Shown here piece after piece: positions 26,124 to 34,187 of a stretch of DNA of 64,000 bases. Every line of letters begins with the position of its first letter. Position 1 is the stretch's first letter. The notes beneath the pieces were generated by a model, which saw nothing but the letters and a program-made list of their open reading frames with translations, was not told where the DNA came from and ran no database searches. The translations under genes were made by a program, and so were the position numbers. The DNA is taken from positions 4,092,001-4,156,000 of the forward strand of contig NZ_CP116615.1 of the NCBI RefSeq assembly GCF_024832785.1, read 5' to 3'. Origin of the DNA: Fontisphaera persica. Lineage in GTDB: Bacteria; Verrucomicrobiota; Verrucomicrobiia; Limisphaerales; Fontisphaeraceae.

Positions 26124-26873
26124 ATGTCACTCCTTGCCCATAGGCGCTGCCGCGCTCCGCAATGCCGGGCTTGGGGCATGTGGTTGCTGGCCGCCGGATG
26201 GCTGGCCGCCGGCCTGACAGCCGCACCGGCACCGGTGCTGGAAACCAACGTGGCCCCGGGCATCAACAAGGAATACACCCGCACCAACCTCAACGTGGAG
26301 CGCTGGGTGCAGAACTTCGAGCGCGAAAGCCGCGAGATTTACGCCCAACGCGAAAAAATCCTCGCCACCCTCCAGCTCAAGCCCGGGATGCGCGTGGCCG
26401 ATGTGGGGGCGGGCAGCGGCCTGTTCACCGTGCTCTTTGCGCACGCCGTCGGCCCCCGAGGCCGGGTGTATGCGGTGGATATTGTCCCGGCTTTTCTGCG
26501 GCACATCGAAGCCCGCGCCCGTGAAGCCGGCTTGTTGCACATCCGCACCGTGCAGGCCACGGAGCGCTCCTCCCAACTGCCCGCCAACAGCGTGGACCTG
26601 GTGTTCATCTGTGACACCTACCATCATTTTGAATATCCGCAGTCCACGCTTGCCTCGCTGCATCGCGCCCTGCGTGCCAGGGGGCAACTGGTGGTGATTG
26701 ATTTCCACCGCATTCCTGGCCAATCGTCGGAATGGACCCTCAACCATGTGCGGGCGGGGCAGGAGGTTTTTGCGCGGGAAATCGAGGCGGCCGGCTTTCA
26801 ACGCTTGCCGGACCCGCCGCAGGACTTCTTGAAGGAAAATTACCTGATGCGCTTCATCAAGCGGGGGCGTTAA
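26124..26873 (+). CDS. Class I SAM-dependent methyltransferase with apparent signal peptide
   Basis: About 249 residues from the ATG at 26124; in-frame starts at 25986, 26073 and 26178 are also possible. The Rossmann methyltransferase fold is clear: motif I VADVGAGSGLFTVLFAH, acidic end of beta-2 VYAVDIVPAF, then VDLVFICDTYHHFEYPQSTL and GQLVVIDFHRIPGQ. Before it lies a basic stretch and hydrophobic helix, GMWLLAAGWLAAGLTAAPAP, that looks like a cleavable signal peptide. Export of a SAM-dependent enzyme is odd, because SAM is cytoplasmic; the helix may instead be an anchor. Upstream 183 bases are AT-rich and contain a 7-base inverted repeat (25897-25903/25926-25932). Substrate unknown. Confidence 0.85.
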   Translation: MSLLAHRRCRAPQCRAWGMWLLAAGWLAAGLTAAPAPVLETNVAPGINKEYTRTNLNVERWVQNFERESREIYAQREKILATLQLKPGMRVADVGAGSGLFTVLFAHAVGPRGRVYAVDIVPAFLRHIEARAREAGLLHIRTVQATERSSQLPANSVDLVFICDTYHHFEYPQSTLASLHRALRARGQLVVIDFHRIPGQSSEWTLNHVRAGQEVFAREIEAAGFQRLPDPPQDFLKENYLMRFIKRGR

Positions 26874-27003
26874 GGGCCAGGGACTATGGGGCATGGAGCA
26901 TCAGCCTGGGAAGCGCAAATCCCACGGACTTTTTCTGTTCAGCGCACACCGGTTGAGCTGGAGCGGAAGCCGGCTCTCCCGCGGCAACCCTAAGGACTCA
27001 CGC

Positions 27004-28281
27004 ATGAGCAACAAACGGCAACTGGGGCTGGTCACGGCCACCGCGCTGGTGGTGGCCAACATGATTGGCACGGGCGTCTTTACCACCAGCGGTTATACGT
27101 TGGGCGACTTGAAATCGCCCTGGCTGGTCCTGGCCGCCTGGGCCGTGGGCGGGGGCATCGCGGCCATGGGCGCGCTGTGTTATGCCGCTCTGGCGCGGCG
27201 CATTCCGGAATCCGGCGGCGAGTATCTGTTCCTCTCACGCACGCTGCATCCGGCGGCGGGTTATGTGGCGGGATGGATTTCCCTGCTGGTGGGTTTCTCC
27301 GCGCCGCTGGCCGCCGTGGCCTATGGTTTTGGGGAATACATCAAAACCTGGTATCCGCACTGGGACGCCCAGACGGTGGGCGGCATCCTGATTATCTTGT
27401 TTGCGGCGTTGCACGCGGCGGACGTGAAGCATGGCGCGTGGGTCCAAAACGCCACCGTCATCCTCAAAGTCCTCCTGATTCTCGGCTTCATCGGCTGGGG
27501 TTTTTCGCAACTGCCGCCGGCGCAGCCCTCCGCGCCGGCCAAGTTTCCGCTGGGCCTCTTTGCCGTGTCGCTGGTGTGGATTTCGTTTGCGTACTCGGGC
27601 TGGAATGCGGTGATTTACATTGGCGGCGAAATCAAGGATGGCGAACGCACGCTGCCACGAGCCATGTTGATGGGCACCGCCCTGGTGACGGTGCTGTACC
27701 TCCTGCTCAACGCCGTGTTTGTCTTTTCGGCCCCCCTTGAAAAATTGCAATACCAGGTGGCCATTGGGCGGGTGGCCGCCTACGCGCTGGGCGGCGATTT
27801 GTGGGCCAACCTCATCACGGCGCTGGTCTCCCTGGCGCTCATCAGTTCCGTCTCCTCGCTGCTCATGGTGGGGCCGCGCGTCTATGCCAAAATGGCCGAG
27901 GACGGCTGGCTGCCGCGCGTGCTGGCCGCTCCCAGCGGGCCGCCGCGGCGGGCCATTGGCCTCCAGGCCGCGCTGGCGTTGTTCATGCTCTGGCAGACGG
28001 AATTCCAAAACCTGATGAATTACATCGGCTTCACCCTCCTCTTGAGCACCACCGCCACCGTCCTTGGTCTGATTCGGCTGCGCCTTCAGCAAGGGCCGTC
28101 CGTGCGGGTGGTGGGCTGGCCCTGGCTGCCGTTTTCATACCTGGTGGTGGTGTATGCGATGGCGCTCTTCAATGTGCAGCTTCGCCCCACCCAGAGTTTA
28201 TACGGCCTGGCCACCATTTTCCTGGGCGTGGCCGCCTGGTGGCTGACCGCCTGGTATCGCCAGCGCCGGCCCGTTACCTGA
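27004..28281 (+). CDS. APC-family amino acid permease
   Basis: 425 residues from the ATG at 27004, which has AAGGA 7 bases upstream; the frame is open back to 26893 but that stretch lacks family similarity. About 12 membrane segments. The unwound TM1 substrate loop [20 protein letters not shown] is typical of the APC superfamily, as are [20 protein letters not shown] (TM6) and [15 protein letters not shown]. It probably imports an amino acid or exchanges one with an amine; the substrate is not predictable. Its 3' end overlaps that of the convergent pseudopilin gene by 8 bases. Confidence 0.92.
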   Translation: MSNKRQLGLVTATALVVANMIGTGVFTTSGYTLGDLKSPWLVLAAWAVGGGIAAMGALCYAALARRIPESGGEYLFLSRTLHPAAGYVAGWISLLVGFSAPLAAVAYGFGEYIKTWYPHWDAQTVGGILIILFAALHAADVKHGAWVQNATVILKVLLILGFIGWGFSQLPPAQPSAPAKFPLGLFAVSLVWISFAYSGWNAVIYIGGEIKDGERTLPRAMLMGTALVTVLYLLLNAVFVFSAPLEKLQYQVAIGRVAAYALGGDLWANLITALVSLALISSVSSLLMVGPRVYAKMAEDGWLPRVLAAPSGPPRRAIGLQAALALFMLWQTEFQNLMNYIGFTLLLSTTATVLGLIRLRLQQGPSVRVVGWPWLPFSYLVVVYAMALFNVQLRPTQSLYGLATIFLGVAAWWLTAWYRQRRPVT

Positions 28282-29008
28282 GGCGCAGCACTTCGGTCCG
28301 CAGCCGCCCGACAAAATGCTCCGGCAACCGCGGGTCCAGCGAGCCTGGCTCGGGCCGCTCGGCGCTCACGTGGCCGTCGCAAAAAACCGCGCCGGCAGCT
28401 TGTTCGTGCCGGAAATGTGCCGTGCGCTCGGTGTCATTGGTGCTCACATAATAAAACTCTTCCAGCATCGGATTCTCCGGCGAGGCGGGCGGCTGAAAGG
28501 TATTGATTTGCGCGGCATCCGCCAGAAACACCGTTTCCGAGGCGGACTTGAGTTTGTAGATGTTCACCGGCGGCGCAGCGGGAGGGGCCGAAAGACAAAG
28601 GTTGTAACCATAACCATAGGCGGCGCCGGTGGCCTTGAGTTTGAAGGACGCCAAGGTGTAGTCCAGCGCGGGGCACAGCTCCACTCCGCGCCCCAGCAAG
28701 TAGGGGTACAACGCCCCAGCCTCCGGACGAAAGGCGCGCTGGCCCTCGGCGCCATTTTCCAGCCAACCAAACCAGTACAGCCGCCCGCCGTTGGTGGCCA
28801 TGCCGCCATAACGGAAGGCATGGCCCTGGTAATCATCCCAATACATCTGCCCGGCCAGCCCCATCTGGCGCAGGTTGCTGAAACACTTCACGCGTTGCGC
28901 GGCCCGTTTGCTGCGTCCCAGCGCCGGCAGCAGCAGGGCCAGCAGCACGGCCAGAATGGCCGCCACCACCAGCAGCTCCACCAGCGTAAATGCGCGTCGC
29001 TTGCTCAT
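28274..29008 (-). CDS. Prepilin-type pseudopilin with H-X9-DG motif
   Basis: 244 residues. The N-terminus [20 protein letters not shown] is a type IV prepilin signal: short basic leader, cleavage before Phe 7 and Glu at mature position 5 (residue 11), followed by the hydrophobic helix. The C-terminal domain ends with [12 protein letters not shown], the H-X9-DG signature of the large Verrucomicrobiota/Planctomycetota pseudopilin group. Substrates of this type are processed by prepilin peptidase (not in this window). It starts 1 base after the upstream secreted-protein stop and is the last gene of the putative B12-regulated operon. Its 3' end overlaps the permease gene tail. Confidence 0.9.
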   Translation of the reverse strand: MSKRRAFTLVELLVVAAILAVLLALLLPALGRSKRAAQRVKCFSNLRQMGLAGQMYWDDYQGHAFRYGGMATNGGRLYWFGWLENGAEGQRAFRPEAGALYPYLLGRGVELCPALDYTLASFKLKATGAAYGYGYNLCLSAPPAAPPVNIYKLKSASETVFLADAAQINTFQPPASPENPMLEEFYYVSTNDTERTAHFRHEQAAGAVFCDGHVSAERPEPGSLDPRLPEHFVGRLRTEVLRLR

Positions 29009-29009
29009 C

Positions 29010-30056
29010 TTACGGGCGCGTGGCCGTCACGCGAAAAAAACGCTTCTCCGGCGTGGCAGCTTCCAGCGGCCAGTTCAGCCAGCCGCCGGTGCCGGCCATG
29101 GGCGGCTGTTGCGGCGTCCAGTGCCGCAGGTCTTCGGACGCCTCCACCACATACCAGTAACCGGCTGTGCCGAGATAACGCACCTCGAGGCCGTTCCCGG
29201 CGCGGGCTGTGTGCAGATGCTGCACCGGCGCGTCCGGGACATGCCAGGTCACATTATCCACGTACCCCCGCGCGAAAAGCGAGCCACCTGCGCCGCTATC
29301 GCTGTAACTGGCCACGGCAAATGTGTCCACCCGGTAATCCGTGAACGAAGGCAGCAGTTGGGTGGTAAATTGCAGTAGAGTTGAGCCTTCATCTCCCGTC
29401 ACAAATGGCGTGGCGCTGGCGCGCAAGGTGGTGGCCAACTGGCGCGAGGCGCCGTCGTAAACCATGCGCACCCGCAACCAGGTGTTGGTCGGCAGCACCA
29501 GCTCACGGTAGGCATTCGGGCCGTCATAGTTGAACGAGCCGTTGGTGCTGATGAGGGTGGGCCAGACGGTGGCCTGATGGCTGTAGAGGTCCTGCGGATG
29601 GTAGTATTCAGGAAAATAATCGAATTCCACCAGGTTGGGGGCATGGCCCACCCCGCGTCCGCGCTGGAAGGACTCCCGCACGGCTTGCAGGGAATTGTGG
29701 AAGCCCAGCGCCACTTCAAAGGAGTAGGGTTTGGCCGGGTTCACCCCGATGCGCGCCTCCAGCAGGTACAAATCAAACCCCAGGGTGAAGGAATCCGTTT
29801 TGGCGAGGATAACGCCGAGGGGACGGCGGAAGAAGGAATTGGAGTGGGAAGAGTCCCAAGTGACTTCGAGCCATTGCTGAGATGGGTTCCAATGGAATAA
29901 TGAGGACTGACCCCATATATTCCAACCTCGCAGCTCCGGCGGCGAGGAAAAATCTTCGTTAAACGTGGCCGCAGAGCTATTGAGGCTGGTAACACAAGCC
30001 ACTGTCAAGGCCAAGGCTGCCCCTTTCAAGCCAGCGGTGATTGACAAAGCCTTCAT
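29010..30056 (-). CDS. Secreted protein, probable jelly-roll domain, function unknown
   Basis: 348 residues. A signal peptide (about 1-29, ending near SSAATF) is followed by a beta-rich region of about 220 residues ([57 protein letters not shown]) resembling concanavalin/LamG-type sandwiches. The C-terminal ~70 residues ([18 protein letters not shown] ... [11 protein letters not shown]) match the small repeat found at the end of many verrucomicrobial secreted proteins. No catalytic motif is recognised. It starts 6 bases after the CWC gene and ends 1 base before the pseudopilin start, so it belongs to the riboswitch operon. Ligand binding on the cell surface is inference. Confidence 0.75.
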   Translation of the reverse strand: MKALSITAGLKGAALALTVACVTSLNSSAATFNEDFSSPPELRGWNIWGQSSLFHWNPSQQWLEVTWDSSHSNSFFRRPLGVILAKTDSFTLGFDLYLLEARIGVNPAKPYSFEVALGFHNSLQAVRESFQRGRGVGHAPNLVEFDYFPEYYHPQDLYSHQATVWPTLISTNGSFNYDGPNAYRELVLPTNTWLRVRMVYDGASRQLATTLRASATPFVTGDEGSTLLQFTTQLLPSFTDYRVDTFAVASYSDSGAGGSLFARGYVDNVTWHVPDAPVQHLHTARAGNGLEVRYLGTAGYWYVVEASEDLRHWTPQQPPMAGTGGWLNWPLEAATPEKRFFRVTATRP

Positions 30057-30062
30057 TGGGTG

Positions 30063-30320
30063 TCAGTCCTGCTCTTCAAAAACTGATCCATGAGGCAAAT
30101 CGGCCATATCTTTCCAATCCCTTCGTGTCAGACACTCGCGGCAGAGACACACTTTCTGGCGCAGGGCTGCAGGGATGCGCGCCAACGCTTCCGGCGCGGC
30201 GCGCACCCCCCAGCACCAACAAGGGTCCCCTATCATTCCCCCGGCGGCCACCACGCAGTGATTGGGCCGCCCGCAAAGTGGACAAATGCCCTGGTCTATG
30301 GCGCCGACGATGGCGTTCAT
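30063..30320 (-). CDS. Cysteine-rich CWC family protein
   Basis: 85 residues from the ATG at 30320, which forms an ATGA overlap with the stop of the PEP-CTERM gene; a longer frame back to 30389 lies inside that gene and is unlikely. The core ICPLCGRPNHCVVAAGG, DPCWCWG, ALRQKVCLCRECL carries eight cysteines in the CxxC-x5-C ... CWC ... CxCxxC pattern of the cysteine-rich CWC family (PF14375). No signal peptide, so it should be cytoplasmic and could bind zinc or another metal. The family has no established function. Tight coupling to a surface-protein gene is unusual. Confidence 0.85.
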   Translation of the reverse strand: MNAIVGAIDQGICPLCGRPNHCVVAAGGMIGDPCWCWGVRAAPEALARIPAALRQKVCLCRECLTRRDWKDMADLPHGSVFEEQD

Positions 30321-31153
30321 GACCTTAAGTCTTTTTGATGGCGCCGCGCCCACACCAACAGTCCCACCCCTGCCAGCCCCAGTAGCCATGTGGACGGCTC
30401 CGGCACCGCTGCCAGCGCATCGAGTTTAATCTGGCCTTCCAACACGTTCAGGCGCACGTAGTTGACTTCGCTCAGAGCGACAGGTTGCCCTTGGCCGTCA
30501 ATGGCCCAGCTCAAGTCATAGCCCACACCACCCGCCGAGCCGCCATACAAGGCCCGGATTTCCGGCAAGGTCTTACCGGCGAAAGCCGCCGGGGTCAGCG
30601 AGGGATTGGGCGGCAGCCCAAACTGGCCGGCGGAGTCGGTCGGCAGGGCGGCTTCGGTCACTGGGGCCAGCGAGGGGTTGAGCAGGTAAAAGTTCTGGCC
30701 GTCCGCACTGACCGAAATGCGCGTAACCCCGCCCAAATTACCGAAAACGGAGCCGTCAGACAGGCCGTTGGGCCAGTTCACATCCACCAAAGCCGCGCCG
30801 CCATAGACTACGAAATCACGTCCATAAGGATTGGCGGGAGAATTGCGGATGGGGTCTGCGAAATACAGGGTGAGCGAGCCACCCGTGCCGATGCCCGCCA
30901 GTTGGTCTGCGGTGTAAGGCGCCTCGAAAGGCGTGATGGGCGTTGGCTCCGGCGACCACGGCGGGAAGGCCGGGTTAAACGTGGCCGGCATTCCGAGGGC
31001 GGCGGCGGCGTTGGTATAACTGGAGAGGCTGCCGCTGAGGGCGCCCGGCTGGTAATCCACCACACTGGTGGCGTAGGAGGCGGCCCGGAGGTGGGAGTGG
31101 GAGAAGACCATAACGCTGGCCAAGGCCAGCCCGGCGGTTATCCATCGTTTCAT
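30317..31153 (-). CDS. PEP-CTERM surface protein under cobalamin riboswitch control
   Basis: 278 residues from the ATG at 31153; upstream frame to 31276 overlaps the terminator and is not expected to be coding. A signal peptide (about 1-25) leads to a beta-rich domain with SYTNAAAALGMPATFNP, GGSLTLYFADPIRNSPAN, GRDFVVYGGAALVDVNW, ISVSADGQNFYLLNPSL, YDLSWAIDGQGQPV and VRLNVLEGQIKLDALAAV, similar in outline to surface proteins of planctomycetes. The tail VPEPSTWLLGLAGVGLLVWA with following Arg/Lys is a PEP-CTERM exosortase signal. It is the first gene after a cobalamin riboswitch with intrinsic terminator. Cobalamin or corrinoid capture is a reasonable but untested inference. Confidence 0.88.
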   Translation of the reverse strand: MKRWITAGLALASVMVFSHSHLRAASYATSVVDYQPGALSGSLSSYTNAAAALGMPATFNPAFPPWSPEPTPITPFEAPYTADQLAGIGTGGSLTLYFADPIRNSPANPYGRDFVVYGGAALVDVNWPNGLSDGSVFGNLGGVTRISVSADGQNFYLLNPSLAPVTEAALPTDSAGQFGLPPNPSLTPAAFAGKTLPEIRALYGGSAGGVGYDLSWAIDGQGQPVALSEVNYVRLNVLEGQIKLDALAAVPEPSTWLLGLAGVGLLVWARRHQKDLRS

Positions 31154-31231
31154 GAACTTGCAGTTACCTTCGCTCCGGCTCAAACGGAGCTTATGTCTGT
31201 TATTTGCCGGCCAGGGGGAGCATGAAGGCAC

Positions 31232-31268
31232 AAAAAAACCTTCATCCTCCGCCACACGGGAATGAAGG
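31232..31268 (-). terminator. Intrinsic terminator of the cobalamin riboswitch expression platform
   Basis: On the minus strand CCTTCATTCCCG pairs with CGG-A-GGATGAAGG (12 base pairs, one bulged A, loop TGTGG), immediately followed by seven T at 31238-31232. An upstream copy of AGGATGA (31317-31311) matches the terminator's own 3' arm copy (31248-31242), so it can compete for CCTTCAT and act as antiterminator. It lies between the aptamer and the PEP-CTERM start codon. Confidence 0.75.
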
Positions 31269-31349
31269 CTTTCCACAGGTCCAGTTCCGAAACGGCGAAA
31301 CCGGCTGGCCTCATCCTTCTCTTGAGCGGAGAAGTTGGGTCGTCAACCC

Positions 31350-31530
31350 GACGAGCGCAGCCTGACCGGTATCCTGACTTCGGGCCTCAAACCTCGCTCC
31401 CGCCTTCCCGCCCATGCCGAGCAGTGGCCGTGGGAGTTTGTAACCCGTTACAGTGGCGCTACCGTCCCTGATTTTCACAGGGTTCCCTGTCATCCGGCTG
31501 CGTATGGGGGCGGGGCTTGCATTTGATGCT
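31350..31530 (-). promoter_or_regulatory. Cobalamin (B12) riboswitch aptamer
   Basis: Read on the minus strand, the conserved parts occur in order: CAGGGAACCCTGTGAAAATC, AGGGACGGTAGCGCCACTGT, a stem region with CCCACGGCC, then the B12 box AAGTCAGGATACCGGTCAGG (31380-31361). This matches the Cbl-class consensus (GGGAA, GGTGaaAatCC, CCGCCACTGT, AGYCMGGAtACC). Known Cbl riboswitches repress downstream genes when adenosyl- or aquocobalamin is bound. Outer limits are approximate. Downstream is the PEP-CTERM/CWC/secreted/pseudopilin operon. Confidence 0.93.
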
Positions 31531-31561
31531 TGTTCCCGCCCTCTGCGAAAGAACTGGCGTG

Positions 31562-31591
31562 TTTATAAGCCCCTCCCGGCCTCAAACACAA
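31562..31591 (-). promoter_or_regulatory. Candidate promoter of the riboswitch operon
   Basis: On the minus strand TTGTGT (31591-31586), an 18-base spacer and TATAAA (31567-31562) form a sigma-70-like promoter. The start point would be near 31554, about 25 bases before the aptamer. Confidence 0.5.
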
Positions 31592-31768
31592 GTCCAATTT
31601 TTTCCAAACTTAAAACCATGCAGGCACAAGGCCCGCCTTCCCATTGTTTTCCGGGACACACCACCATAAACACCAGCGCCAACCCTGCCCGCTTGCAGGC
31701 AAGAGTGTGCCGTTTGACGAGCGCGTCGGTTTGTGGTAAGGGTAATTTGCCTGCTCGGAAAGCGTGGG

Positions 31769-32587
31769 ATGAGGTTTATTAAGTTGGGGAATAAAGGTGG
31801 AGTGGGGCATCACCGTTTCCTTGAAACGTGCATCGCCTTGTGGCTCGGTTTTGTCTGGCCTTCCCTGGGGGCGGTGGTGAGCTTCAGCACGGCCATGGGG
31901 CAGGGGGCCGATGCACACGTTTGGTCGCATCAACCCACCAGAAATTATGGTGACAGGGAGGTCATTACCACCCGCAACATAGATGAACATCCCACCATGA
32001 ATTTTAAGGGGTACTTCCGTTTCGATTTATCCTCCCTTTCCGGCTACGACTGGGCCAATGCCACCTCGGTGACGCTTACCTTCGCCTCGATTAACGACAA
32101 CCACAGCATTGCCTGGGAGTTTTATGGTTTGCCGGACGGGTTGCCCGGCGACAGCGCCAGCGGATGGACGGAAATGGGCATTAACTACAACAATGCCCCT
32201 GGCAATGCGGCCAGCACTTCGGATATTGGATTCATTACCTCCCCGCCGGGTGATGAAAATGGGAATTACCTCACCTTGCTAGGCTCGCTGACCGGCCAGA
32301 CCACCGGCAGTGGCACCGTTCACAGTTTCAGCAGCAGTGCCCTGTTGGACTTGATTAAAAATGATCAAAATGGGCTGATCACCATCGCGGTGCGCCGCTT
32401 GGATGAACGCGGGATGGTGCATCTGGCTTCCAAGGAAACGGATACCGGTTATGCGATTCCCATGCTCTTGATTGACGCCCCGCTGTCGGTCGTGCCCGAG
32501 CCAGCGGAATATGCGCTCCTGGGGGTGGCATTCCTTGGTGGCTGCTATCTCTGGCAGCGCTGCCGCCCGGCCCGGCGGGTGTCATAG
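31769..32587 (+). CDS. PEP-CTERM surface protein with DNRLRE-like domain
   Basis: 272 residues from the ATG at 31769; the frame is open to 31733. After a signal peptide (about 10-37) the mature protein begins with FSTAMGQGADAHVWSHQP and contains FKGYFRFDLSSLSGYDWANA, VTLTFASINDNHSIAWEFYG and DLIKNDQNGLITIAVRRLD, the layout of DNRLRE/CBM96-type beta-sandwich domains of extracellular matrix proteins. The tail VPEPAEYALLGVAFLGGCYL plus CRPARR is a PEP-CTERM signal. It lies divergent from the riboswitch operon and convergent with the exosortase gene (49 bases between). A role in extracellular matrix or carbohydrate binding is inferred only from family. Confidence 0.85.
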   Translation: MRFIKLGNKGGVGHHRFLETCIALWLGFVWPSLGAVVSFSTAMGQGADAHVWSHQPTRNYGDREVITTRNIDEHPTMNFKGYFRFDLSSLSGYDWANATSVTLTFASINDNHSIAWEFYGLPDGLPGDSASGWTEMGINYNNAPGNAASTSDIGFITSPPGDENGNYLTLLGSLTGQTTGSGTVHSFSSSALLDLIKNDQNGLITIAVRRLDERGMVHLASKETDTGYAIPMLLIDAPLSVVPEPAEYALLGVAFLGGCYLWQRCRPARRVS

Positions 32588-32636
32588 TCGTCGCCAAACG
32601 GACGTCCTGTCCCGCGTTTTCCGCCCAAGCGCCCGA

Positions 32637-34187
32637 TTATTCTTTAACCCACCGCTCCCACTCCGCCGCCAGCCAGGCGCGGGCCTCTCCTTCCGAGCGC
32701 GCCCCGTGCACGCTGGCCATGATAAGCCGCTGCTCAGTGCGCAGCGGCCGCGCCCCACGGCGCAGGGCGCGCCAGATTTCCCGCAGCATCGCCCGCTTGT
32801 TCACCTGATAATTCACCAAATCCGGCCTGTCGCGCCAAAGACAGACATAAACATAAACCGAGCGGCCGCGGTCATCGAAGAGATAGTTTTGGCAGGGCCA
32901 CTCCTGACCGCGAGCAGGGATCATTACTGGCGGGCCTTCGCGCAGCAATTCCATGCCCACCGCCGGCAGGCAGACCGTGGGGGAATGCCCTTGCGCCATG
33001 GCTGCGCGCGCCATGGAAGGACGCCAGGCCGAGGGCTTCCAGCGCAACCAAACGGCTTGGATGCGCGCTCCCTGCGCCGTGGTCCAGGCAGCCATGCTCC
33101 CTTCGTCGTAACCCAGCATGGTTTGCACGTGGGGGCCTAACGGCAGGCGGCGAAAGCCAGGCTGCTGCTCCGGCCACTCGATGCGCCATGTCGTCGGCGC
33201 AGTCATTTTTTCCTGACGCGCAAACCACGCCCACATGCCCACTTCGCTGCCCAGCACGCTCAGACCTAAAATCCACACTGCAGACCCGGGCAGGCGAGGC
33301 ATTTCCCGACTGCCGGCCATGGGCACTGCCGGCGGCACGGGACGGGGCGTGCTCAGCCAATGCATCAGCCCCAACAACGCCAGGAAGTTCAGGATGAGGA
33401 CCCCATACCCGGCCGGGTCATGCCAGCTTTGAACGGCGGCGGGACCCTGGCGTGCCGCCAGCCAGGCCAGTCCCAGTGTGCGCAAAAAATTCGCCGCCAT
33501 GGCCACCACCAGGCTTGCGCCCAATAACTTCAACCGGCGGCCGGCCGGCAGGCGGCCCAATTCTCCCAAAAACAACGCGGCCACCAGCGTGGCCTGCAAC
33601 GAGCGAATGCCGCTGCAGGCCTCGTCCACGCTCACGCCGCCAACCTCCAGCTCCAGGAGGTTGCCGCGCGCCAGGGCCGGGATGCCCAAGATGCCGAGGG
33701 TATGGATGACCCATTGCACGTTAAAATGGACCAAGTGCTGCATGACCCATTGCTCCAACCGCGTGGGCCAGGGCAGGAAAAACAGCAGCAACACCAGCGG
33801 AAAGGCCAGGTGCCGCAGCCATGGACCTCCCCCTGCCAGCCAGGCCAGACTCCCAAGCACACCGGCCATGCAGCCTGCCAGCGCCCAGGCGGCCGGCCGC
33901 AGGATGGGGGCCACTTCGAGAAGAAGCTTGGCCCAGAGCAGGCCGCCCAGGCAGAGGAACAATCCGGCCCATCCCCAACCCGAATGCGCCGGCGGGGCGG
34001 GCGCCGGCCGCGAGCGCCAGCGCTCCCACAGCAGCACGGCGCACAACACCGGCCCCGCCCAGCCGAAGGCGTACTCCGGCCGCGATGACCACAACGGCCC
34101 AAGACGCCAGGCGGTGGTCAACCATAGCAGACCCAAGGCGCCCGCCGTGGCGGCTTTCCCCAGAGGGCTGGACAGGAGGGCGTTCAT
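32637..34187 (-). CDS. Exosortase with C-terminal EpsI-like domain
   Basis: 516 residues. Residues 1 to about 280 form the multi-helix exosortase with the three catalytic elements: Cys 191 in DEACSGIRS, Arg 236 in NFLRT and His 256 in HDPAGY. After another membrane helix (about 303-322) comes an EpsI-like periplasmic domain with HSPTVCLPAVGMELL and VYVYVCLWRDRPDLVNYQ. Exosortases cut PEP-CTERM tails and transfer proteins to the cell envelope or exopolysaccharide. Two PEP-CTERM genes are adjacent. The start overlaps the stop of the TPR gene as ATGA, indicating coupled translation. Confidence 0.94.
   Translation of the reverse strand: MNALLSSPLGKAATAGALGLLWLTTAWRLGPLWSSRPEYAFGWAGPVLCAVLLWERWRSRPAPAPPAHSGWGWAGLFLCLGGLLWAKLLLEVAPILRPAAWALAGCMAGVLGSLAWLAGGGPWLRHLAFPLVLLLFFLPWPTRLEQWVMQHLVHFNVQWVIHTLGILGIPALARGNLLELEVGGVSVDEACSGIRSLQATLVAALFLGELGRLPAGRRLKLLGASLVVAMAANFLRTLGLAWLAARQGPAAVQSWHDPAGYGVLILNFLALLGLMHWLSTPRPVPPAVPMAGSREMPRLPGSAVWILGLSVLGSEVGMWAWFARQEKMTAPTTWRIEWPEQQPGFRRLPLGPHVQTMLGYDEGSMAAWTTAQGARIQAVWLRWKPSAWRPSMARAAMAQGHSPTVCLPAVGMELLREGPPVMIPARGQEWPCQNYLFDDRGRSVYVYVCLWRDRPDLVNYQVNKRAMLREIWRALRRGARPLRTEQRLIMASVHGARSEGEARAWLAAEWERWVKE

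Larger units (their letters stand above)
31154..31768. other. 615-base divergent intergenic region
   Basis: The region separates the two divergent PEP-CTERM genes. From the minus-strand side it holds promoter (31562-31591), riboswitch (31350-31530), antiterminator/terminator (31232-31317) and a hairpin GCTCCG/CGGAGC (31172-31177/31185-31190) just before the first gene's ribosome site. A further ATGAAGG complement at 31222-31228 could pair with the terminator 3' arm. From 31592 to 31768 I see only a presumed leader for the plus-strand gene. Confidence 0.7.

Noticed and set aside
30321-30389. Longer N-terminus of the CWC protein
   Set aside because: It overlaps the end of the PEP-CTERM gene and is Gly/Ala-rich; the ATGA overlap start at 30320 fits the family and operon better.
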